The translations under genes were made by a program, and so were the position numbers. Positions 1 through 5,069 of a DNA stretch of 5,069 bases are shown piece by piece. The stretch is from contig JALOMX010000199.1 in NCBI GenBank assembly GCA_025455245.1, positions 1 to 5,069 of the forward strand, in the 5' to 3' direction. The first letter of the stretch is position 1. Each line of letters starts with the position of its first letter. The notes below the pieces were generated by a model. It was not told the DNA's origin, ran no database searches, and saw only the letters and a program-made list of their open reading frames with translations. This DNA is from Chitinophagaceae bacterium. Lineage in GTDB: Bacteria > Bacteroidota > Bacteroidia > Chitinophagales > Chitinophagaceae.

Positions 1-432
1 GAAGTAGAACGCAGTACAGACGGAACCCGGTTTGCTTTGATTGGTGATGCAACCTGCCGCAATCTTGCTGCACCGCAAACCTATCGCTTTACAGATATGA
101 ATCCCGGCAAGGGCACTTTCTACTATCGCCTTAAGCAGGTTGATAAAGATGGTAAGTTTGAATACAGTGCAGTACGTAAAGTGAGTTTTGGAGAAGATGC
201 CATCATAAAAGTGTACCCCAATCCTGTTAGGGATGTCATGCAAATGGCAAGCGTGCCGGGCAACAGCGATATCCGCCTGTTTGATGCCACAGGGCGCCTT
301 GTATTGCAAACCCGCAGCGCACAGCCTGTAACCCAAATGCAGGTAGGTCATCTTTCTTCAGGCATTTATGAATTAATGATAACAACCATTACCGGTGAAA
401 GATTTGTGCAAAGGATTCAGATATTGAGGTAG
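1..432 (+). CDS. C-terminal part of a T9SS-exported protein (type A sorting domain), 5' truncated by the window
   Basis: The frame is open from the first base, giving 143 codons and a TAG stop. It begins inside a domain reading EVERSTDGTRF, followed by FYYRLKQVDKDGKFEYS (about residues 41-57 of the fragment). This 'YYRLKQVDxDG' segment commonly sits just before the sorting domain in Bacteroidota surface and secreted proteins. The last ~75 residues fit a type A sorting domain: VYPNP (about 71-75), LFDATGRLV (about 93-101), SSGIYEL (about 119-125) and a closing beta strand ending in ILR. In the known family this domain directs export through the type IX secretion system and is removed or anchored at the outer membrane. 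The TTG at 37 is not a believable start, because similarity to the family continues upstream of it. What the protein does (enzyme, adhesin or other) cannot be told from this tail. A strong terminator follows 27 bases after the stop. Confidence 0.9.
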   Translation, partial: EVERSTDGTRFALIGDATCRNLAAPQTYRFTDMNPGKGTFYYRLKQVDKDGKFEYSAVRKVSFGEDAIIKVYPNPVRDVMQMASVPGNSDIRLFDATGRLVLQTRSAQPVTQMQVGHLSSGIYELMITTITGERFVQRIQILR

Positions 433-458
433 TTTGAATTACTTTATGTCTCCTTTAT

Positions 459-487
459 AAAGGCTGTCCCAATCAGGACAGCCTTTT
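459..487 (+). terminator. Intrinsic terminator of the T9SS-cargo gene
   Basis: A perfect 11-bp stem (459-469 pairing with 476-486, core AGGCTGTCC/GGACAGCCT) closes a 6-nt loop and runs into TTTT at 484-487. It starts 27 nt after the stop codon of the upstream gene. The T tract is short and is interrupted by G at 488, but the stem is long and fairly GC-rich. It should end the upstream transcript and separate it from the SNF2 gene. Confidence 0.85.
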
Positions 488-531
488 GTGTTAATATTTC
501 ATTGTATTACATTCCAAACCTTCAATTAATC

Positions 532-563
532 TTGATTACCCCGATAGTTTTCGTTTAATTTTG
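532..563 (+). promoter_or_regulatory. Candidate Bacteroidota-type promoter for the SNF2 gene
   Basis: TAATTTTG at 556-563 matches the Bacteroidota -7 consensus TAnnTTTG exactly. A TTG at 532-534 lies 21 nt upstream, within the spacing accepted for the -33 element in this phylum. It lies after the terminator and before the only downstream gene, so it is well placed to drive the SNF2 ATPase. Transcription would start near 569-571 and leave a leader of about 115 nt. The assignment rests on consensus matching only. Confidence 0.5.
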
Positions 564-647
564 CCGATTGGCCTTTTCGGATTGATATGAGCAGATAAGG
601 GGTTTAAAATTCCAATGGGCAGGTTCGAAAATCTTTTCTTAAAAACA

Positions 648-661
648 GGGATATTAATCCC
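648..661 (+). promoter_or_regulatory. Small inverted repeat in the SNF2 leader
   Basis: GGGAT-ATTA-ATCCC forms a 5-bp perfect inverted repeat with a 4-nt centre, 23 nt upstream of the ATG at 685. It could be a small leader hairpin or a half-site pair for a DNA-binding protein. There is no T tract, so it is not a terminator. A repeat this short can arise by chance. The bases between it and the ATG are A/T-rich with no Shine-Dalgarno, which is normal for Bacteroidota. Confidence 0.2.
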
Positions 662-684
662 AAACCACACATCTTAAATTTAAA

Positions 685-3600
685 ATGTCTCTTTCGCATC
701 TCATAAAACACATTTACAATAATGCAAGCGATGAAGTCTTTCGTCGCGGTAAAAAAATCCACCTTTCAGGGCATATTGATATTATTGACCATAATCCACT
801 GCTTAACCATATTGTTTTCAGGGTAAAGGATGATATGTATCAAAGCTGGTATAAAGTCCGGATCGATAATTATACCGATCCCAAAGGAATGACCCTTAAT
901 TGCACCTGTCCATACAACCTTACTGAAGTATGCAGACATAAGGCCGCAGCACTGCTTCAATTGCAAACCCTTGCCGACAGGGGTATTTTGGATAATAAAG
1001 AAATACGGCACAATCAAAAGCATACTCAGGCCAAAATGAAAGTTATTGACCTGAAAATGATTCGGACACTTGCCGGAAACGAGAATTATGAAGCAGCAGA
1101 AGAATGGCTTCGGATCAATACCCCTGTAATCCTGAATGCGGCAAACGAAACTGTCGATGCCGAGTTGGTCATAAACAACGAAACATTCAAGATAAGATTA
1201 CATAAAAACGATGAGAGGTTTTTTGATACAAGTTGCAATTGCGTAGATGAAGAACATACCTTATGTTGTCATAAGACTATTGTATTTTTTCATTTGCTGA
1301 ATAATTATGGTGCCAATTATTTTGAAAGTATAAGAAACTTCGACAGGGATAAGGAAAAATTGTTAAGCCTTTATGGATACAGCCTTCAGGATGACCTTAC
1401 CGGAAAATTCGAATTTGTATACAAGGATAATAAACCTTTCCTGAGGGTTTTGGATCCAACCATTAAACGTGTTGCATCGCCTACACAAACCCCTCATGCG
1501 GCACCGGTAGCAGCGGTGGTTACCCCTGCTGCTGTCAATTTTGTGCCTGAAGTATCCAAAAAACTGGGTATTGTATTTAAGGAACAGCCTGAAAATTATC
1601 CATGGTTCAGTGTAGAGGCCATACAAGGCGATCCTTTGGAAGGTGGAGGTATCATAGGAACAACTGAATGGCTCGACCTTTCAAAATACATCAATACAGA
1701 AGTATTTGATGAAGAAGATAAACACCTTGTACAGCAGATCAGGAAGCTGAGCGATGCCGAAGTAAATAAGTTTCTCAATCGTAATTCGCCATTCAGCGGA
1801 ATCTGGGAAAATATCGTACATACCAACGGTAGCGACTTGCCTGAGGAAACAAGGCTCTTGATCCATGAATACCTGCATCCGAAATTGCAAAGGATTTTTG
1901 CAGATCATTCGGCCAGGCAGGCCAACTATATTTTACGTGCAGGCAAAAAATTCCTCACTTCGAATCTGGAGCCGGTCGAGTTGGTTACTGAACCGATAGA
2001 GCTACGACTGGAAGTGAACCCTGCGGGAGATCAAATTGAAATTAAATCGTATGCAATAATTCAGGGTGTAAAAACATATCTGCAGGAACAGGAGTGGGCA
2101 GGTATTCTATTGTACCTTAAAGACGGTAAATTGTATGGCTGGCAAAAGCCGGAAGATGTGCTGCTTGCAGACTCATACAGACATGGAAAACTTATTGATG
2201 CAGCGCATTGGCCTTCATTTGCCGAAAAAACACTGATGCCGCTTACCCGCGACTATCAGGTTTATTTCCACGCAAGGCTTACACAGGAAGTACAGAATGA
2301 AACACCGGATGTAGTAGTTCAGCTCATAGAAAAGGGTGATTTCCTCGTTTTCAATCCCATTTTTTCCTACAACGATATACCCGCTCCGGCAGATGAGCAG
2401 CCAACCATTACCATGGTAAAAAACGGGCAGATCATGGTGGTGCACCGTATGCTTGATAAGGAACGTAATTTCCTGCAAAAACTGGAAGCACTGCATACCA
2501 ACTTTATAAGGCCCGAACGTTCGAGGCAACTTGTACTGAAGGGTACAGAAGTGTTAAAGAATAACTGGTTTTTTCTGTTTGTGGAAACCATGAAGGATAT
2601 GAATATCCCTTTGCTTGGTTTTGATCAGTTACGCAACTTCAGGTTCAATACATTGAAGCCCTCCACGCAAGTCAGGATTAGCAGTGGAGTGGATTGGTTC
2701 GATGCAAAAGTGGCGGTATCCTTTGGTGATCAACAGGTGCGTATTGCCGACATTAAACAGGCTCTTTCTAATAAGCAATCGGTGGTGCCGCTTCAGGATG
2801 GCAGCCTTGGTATATTGCCCGAAGACTGGTTGAAAAAATACAGCCTGCTGTTCAGGGTAGGAGAGGGTAAGGGTGATCTGTTAAGGCTTTCCCGTTATCA
2901 GTTTGGTGTGATCGATGAACTATACGATCAACGCGATGATGAAGAACTGCAGATTGAGCTTGAAGAGCGTTTTGACAAGCTCAGGTCTTTTAAACGGATC
3001 AAAAAACTTCCACCGCCCACTCATCTTAAAAATATTCTGCGGCCTTATCAGGTTACAGGGTTTCACTGGCTTAATTTTTTACAGGAAACAGGTTGTGGCG
3101 GTATACTTGCCGATGATATGGGTCTTGGTAAAACCGTGCAGGCACTTTCCATGCTTGAGCATTTTGAAAATAAAACCGGAAAGCTTAAGGCTCTTGTGGT
3201 ATGTCCAACTACACTGCTTTACAACTGGGAAAATGAAATAAAAAAGTTCACCCCCGATCTTGAATACTTCATTCACCACGGCGGGCAACGTACCCGCCTT
3301 GTCGAAGATCTTGAGCCCCACCACATCATCATTACTACATACGGCACTTTGCGCAGTGATATCCTTCTGTTGCAGAAAATTCAGTTTGATTATGTGATCC
3401 TTGATGAAAGTCAGGCCATTAAAAATCCGAACAGCAAGGTTGCAAAGGCCGCCTGCCTGATAAACAGTACGCACCGGGTTTGTATGAGTGGTACGCCACT
3501 TCAAAACAACACGTTTGACATATATGCTCAAATGAATTTTCTGAACCCCGGATTGCTGGGAAGTACCGACTTCTTCAGGAATGAATTTGCCACGCCTATT

Positions 3601-4425
3601 GACAAATTTGGCGAAGAGGAGCAAAAACTTCATTTGCGTAAGCTGTTGTATCCTTTCATATTGCGGAGAACCAAAGAGCAGGTTGCCAAGGATCTTCCGG
3701 AAAAAACGGAAACCATTTTGTATTGCGAAATGGAAAGCGAACAGCGTCGCATTTATGATGCATTCAGAAACGATTTCAGGGATAAAGTACTTGGTGCGAT
3801 AGATAGCGTAGGTATCGGAAGAAGTCAGCTGACTATTTTACAGGGCCTTATGAAACTAAGGCAAATCTGCGACAGCCCTGCCATTTTAAATGAGCCGGAA
3901 AAGTATCCGAATCATAGCATTAAGCTTGAAGAACTTGCCCGTGAAATCACTGAAAATATCAGCGACCATAAGGCACTTGTATTCTCTCAGTTTCTGGGTA
4001 TGCTTTCGCTTATTAAGCATAAGCTGCAGCACCTTGGGGTACAGTTCGAATATTTTGACGGAAGCACCACGGTAACAGACCGTCAAAAGGCAATTGATAA
4101 TTTTCAGAGCAACCCTGAGTGCAGGGTATTCCTCATTTCGCTGAAGGCGGGGGGTGTAGGTCTCAACCTGACCGCAGCAGATTATGTGTACATTGTAGAT
4201 CCATGGTGGAACCCTGCCGTAGAACAGCAGGCGATTGACCGCACACACCGTATAGGGCAAACCCGCAACATTTTTGCTTACCGGATGATTTGTAAAGACA
4301 CGGTAGAGGATAAAATTATTCAACTGCAGGAAAAGAAAAGGTTACTTGCCAAAGAACTCATCAGCGATGATGCAGGTTTTGTTAAGAAACTTACGCGCGA
4401 TGATATTGAGTACCTGTTCAGTTAA
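685..4425 (+). CDS. SNF2-family DNA translocase/helicase with two N-terminal SWIM zinc fingers
   Basis: This is a complete 1246-residue protein. An in-frame TAA at 655-657 precedes the ATG at 685, making it the first possible ATG. N-terminus: two SWIM-type zinc-finger motifs, C73-x-C75-x7-C83-x-H85 and C184-x-C186-x7-C194-x-H196. A P/A-rich linker follows (about 264-287). The middle region, about 290-770, has no domain I can name confidently, although FSYNDI (560-565) and HRMLDKERNFLQKL (587-600) resemble the region before the motor in other bacterial SNF2 proteins. Motor lobe 1: RPYQ (786-789), Walker A DMGLGKT (811-817, K816), CPTTLLYNW (840-848), Walker B DESQ (907-910) and SGTPLQNN (935-942). 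Motor lobe 2: LVFSQF (1098-1103), LKAGGVGLNLT (1153-1163) and DRTHRIGQ (1185-1192) with likely arginine fingers R1186 and R1189. All ATPase motifs look intact. Family knowledge: such proteins move along double-stranded DNA using ATP and remodel protein-DNA complexes, usually without strand separation. SWIM fingers are thought to bind DNA or protein. The cellular role is unknown. The gene stands alone, with terminators on both sides. Confidence is high for the family and low for any pathway. Confidence 0.96.
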   Translation: MSLSHLIKHIYNNASDEVFRRGKKIHLSGHIDIIDHNPLLNHIVFRVKDDMYQSWYKVRIDNYTDPKGMTLNCTCPYNLTEVCRHKAAALLQLQTLADRGILDNKEIRHNQKHTQAKMKVIDLKMIRTLAGNENYEAAEEWLRINTPVILNAANETVDAELVINNETFKIRLHKNDERFFDTSCNCVDEEHTLCCHKTIVFFHLLNNYGANYFESIRNFDRDKEKLLSLYGYSLQDDLTGKFEFVYKDNKPFLRVLDPTIKRVASPTQTPHAAPVAAVVTPAAVNFVPEVSKKLGIVFKEQPENYPWFSVEAIQGDPLEGGGIIGTTEWLDLSKYINTEVFDEEDKHLVQQIRKLSDAEVNKFLNRNSPFSGIWENIVHTNGSDLPEETRLLIHEYLHPKLQRIFADHSARQANYILRAGKKFLTSNLEPVELVTEPIELRLEVNPAGDQIEIKSYAIIQGVKTYLQEQEWAGILLYLKDGKLYGWQKPEDVLLADSYRHGKLIDAAHWPSFAEKTLMPLTRDYQVYFHARLTQEVQNETPDVVVQLIEKGDFLVFNPIFSYNDIPAPADEQPTITMVKNGQIMVVHRMLDKERNFLQKLEALHTNFIRPERSRQLVLKGTEVLKNNWFFLFVETMKDMNIPLLGFDQLRNFRFNTLKPSTQVRISSGVDWFDAKVAVSFGDQQVRIADIKQALSNKQSVVPLQDGSLGILPEDWLKKYSLLFRVGEGKGDLLRLSRYQFGVIDELYDQRDDEELQIELEERFDKLRSFKRIKKLPPPTHLKNILRPYQVTGFHWLNFLQETGCGGILADDMGLGKTVQALSMLEHFENKTGKLKALVVCPTTLLYNWENEIKKFTPDLEYFIHHGGQRTRLVEDLEPHHIIITTYGTLRSDILLLQKIQFDYVILDESQAIKNPNSKVAKAACLINSTHRVCMSGTPLQNNTFDIYAQMNFLNPGLLGSTDFFRNEFATPIDKFGEEEQKLHLRKLLYPFILRRTKEQVAKDLPEKTETILYCEMESEQRRIYDAFRNDFRDKVLGAIDSVGIGRSQLTILQGLMKLRQICDSPAILNEPEKYPNHSIKLEELAREITENISDHKALVFSQFLGMLSLIKHKLQHLGVQFEYFDGSTTVTDRQKAIDNFQSNPECRVFLISLKAGGVGLNLTAADYVYIVDPWWNPAVEQQAIDRTHRIGQTRNIFAYRMICKDTVEDKIIQLQEKKRLLAKELISDDAGFVKKLTRDDIEYLFS
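850..1302 (+). other. Internal duplication carrying the two SWIM motifs (residues 56-206 of the SNF2 protein)
   Basis: Two segments of about 39 residues line up. Residues 56-94 start YKVRI and residues 168-206 start FKIRL. The first cysteine comes 17 or 16 residues after the aromatic residue, then both follow CxCx7CxHK, then a hydrophobic helix ending in LLQLQ or HLLN. The zinc ligands are coded at 901-939 and 1234-1272. The two copies are diverged outside the ligands, so this looks like an old duplication, or two related fingers, and not a recent DNA repeat. About 73 residues of different, largely helical-looking sequence separate them. Confidence 0.75.
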
Positions 4426-4432
4426 GCTCCTG

Positions 4433-4474
4433 AAAAACTAACTTTTTTGTTACTAACTTTTTTGTTAGTTTTTT
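4433..4474. terminator. Bidirectional T-rich terminator between convergent genes
   Basis: It lies between the SNF2 stop (4425) and the aminotransferase stop (4505). AAAAACTAAC at 4433-4442 pairs perfectly with GTTAGTTTTT at 4464-4473 around a 21-nt loop. A shorter alternative, ACTAAC (4452-4457) with GTTAGT (4464-4469) around a T6 loop, gives a compact hairpin followed directly by a T tract (4469-4474). Read on the minus strand, the long hairpin also ends in a T run (complement of 4437-4433), so it could serve both genes. The stems are A/T-rich, so each hairpin alone is modest in strength. Confidence 0.7.
4437..4466 (+). repeat. Two tandem copies of a 15-bp unit within the terminator
   Basis: ACTAACTTTTTTGTT occurs twice without a gap (4437-4451 and 4452-4466), and both copies are identical. 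The next base (A4467) continues the pattern, but the following G4468 breaks it. The unit contains one arm of the terminator stem and a T6 run, so the duplication creates two alternative left arms for the same right arm (GTTAGT). It is most simply explained by slippage or a small tandem duplication. Confidence 0.85.
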
Positions 4475-4504
4475 CGGATGGTAAGCAAATTTCCGGATTT
4501 TAAT

Positions 4505-5069
4505 TCAACCAAAATACCTTGCCAGTCTGTTTGCAGCTTCTGCAAGTGTTTCTTCTTTTTTGGCAAAGCAAAAACGCAGCACCTTGTTATCGGTGCCATC
4601 GGTGTAAAAAGCTGACACAGGTATGCAGGCCACACCGGCCTCTTTGGTAAGCCTGATAGCAAGTTCAGCTTCGGTTTCATTGCTGAGACCACTGTAACTG
4701 TACAATTGAAAATAGCTTCCATAGGTGGGCAGGGGTTTAAGCGGTGTTGCAGACAGCATCGATTGAAAATACTGTTGTTTTTTCTCTAATATGTTTCCAA
4801 GACCGGTATAGGCTTCTTCATTTTGGAGAAAGTCAGCAAGCGCTACCTGCATGGGAGTATGGCAGCTGAAACAATTGAACTGATGTACTTTTCTGAATTC
4901 GGAGGTAAAAGCAGCGGGGGAAATACTGTAGCCAAGTTTCCAGCCTGTGCAGTTGTACACTTTGCCAAATGAAAAGCTTACAAAACTTCGTTTGAACAAC
5001 TCGGGATAACGGAGTACGGATTGGTGCTGTTTCCCTCCGAAAATGAGGTGTTCATATACTTCATCGCTC
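4505..5069 (-). CDS. PLP-dependent class I/II aminotransferase, methionine aminotransferase (YbdL)-like; 5' end beyond the window
   Basis: The minus-strand frame is open from the window edge (first full codon 5068-5066) to a TGA at 4507-4505, giving the last 187 residues of a protein whose family is usually about 380-390 residues. Visible fold-type I motifs are SDEVYEHL at the start of the fragment (D2 should contact the pyridine nitrogen and Y5 the PLP hydroxyl), SFGKVYNCTGWKLGY with K36 (coded at 4963-4961) as the expected Schiff-base lysine, and VLRFCFAK near the C-terminus, whose Arg should bind the substrate carboxylate. FRKVHQFNCFS and the GWKLGY form (Lys where many relatives have Arg) resemble the YbdL/kynurenine aminotransferase III group. 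Family members transfer amino groups from methionine, aromatic or related amino acids to 2-oxo acids in the cytoplasm. The TTG at 4999 is not the start, since clear homology continues upstream. The gene converges on the SNF2 gene with 79 nt between stops, and its promoter is outside the window. The exact substrate is inferred from resemblance. Confidence 0.92.
   Translation of the reverse strand, partial: SDEVYEHLIFGGKQHQSVLRYPELFKRSFVSFSFGKVYNCTGWKLGYSISPAAFTSEFRKVHQFNCFSCHTPMQVALADFLQNEEAYTGLGNILEKKQQYFQSMLSATPLKPLPTYGSYFQLYSYSGLSNETEAELAIRLTKEAGVACIPVSAFYTDGTDNKVLRFCFAKKEETLAEAANRLARYFG

Noticed and set aside
674..683. Perfect palindrome TTAAATTTAA just before the SNF2 start codon
   Set aside because: A 10-bp palindrome of only A and T is expected by chance in A/T-rich Bacteroidota leaders, and it is better seen as the unstructured translation-start region.
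2915..3241. 108-codon plus-strand frame overlapping the SNF2 gene
   Set aside because: It is out of frame with, and fully inside, the SNF2 coding region across the Walker A motif. The product has no recognisable features.
3079..3633. 184-codon open frame on the minus strand
   Set aside because: It lies wholly opposite the conserved SNF2 motor motifs (Walker A to past motif III), has no recognisable domain, and is best explained as a shadow of a highly constrained coding strand.
3886..4323. 145-codon open frame on the minus strand
   Set aside because: It is opposite the conserved C-terminal helicase lobe. The translation is Cys/Tyr-rich with no family resemblance and no promoter or terminator of its own.
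685..4425. Possible DISARM- or other defence-type SNF2 helicase
   Set aside because: Some defence systems include SNF2 proteins, but no methyltransferase, PLD, nuclease or DUF partner is in the window and both flanks are ordinary genes. The motor alone cannot support the claim.
4465..4722. 85-codon minus-strand frame overlapping the aminotransferase 3' end
   Set aside because: It is a different frame of the same strand as the clearly conserved aminotransferase, it runs into the terminator, and it has no family resemblance.

Overview
The window looks like chromosomal DNA of a Bacteroidota species. The evidence is a C-terminal type IX secretion (T9SS type A) sorting domain, a good match to the Bacteroidota promoter (TTG-N21-TAnnTTTG), and a start codon preceded by A/T-rich sequence with no Shine-Dalgarno. 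The style of the proteins would suit the Chitinophagales/Sphingobacteriales side of the phylum, but that placement is a guess.

Layout: (1) Positions 1-432 hold the 3' end of a plus-strand gene for a secreted or surface protein that ends in a T9SS sorting domain; its functional part lies outside the window. (2) Positions 433-684 are intergenic, with a strong intrinsic terminator, then a candidate promoter and a leader of roughly 115 nt. (3) Positions 685-4425 hold the only complete gene, a 1246-residue SNF2-family ATPase. It has two SWIM-type zinc-finger motifs at its N-terminus, a P/A-rich linker, a long poorly assigned middle region and a complete two-lobed SNF2 motor. (4) Positions 4426-4504 are a short convergent spacer with a T-rich bidirectional terminator built on a 15-bp tandem repeat. 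(5) Positions 4505-5069 on the minus strand hold the C-terminal half of a PLP-dependent class I/II aminotransferase, most like the methionine aminotransferase (YbdL) group.

The three genes do not look like one pathway. Terminators separate the SNF2 gene from both neighbours, so it is probably transcribed alone. No methyltransferase, nuclease, PLD-domain protein or other typical defence partner is present, so nothing here supports a new multi-gene system. The most noteworthy feature is the tandem SWIM arrangement of the SNF2 protein: two CxCx7CxH motifs with identical spacing inside a recognisable internal duplication.
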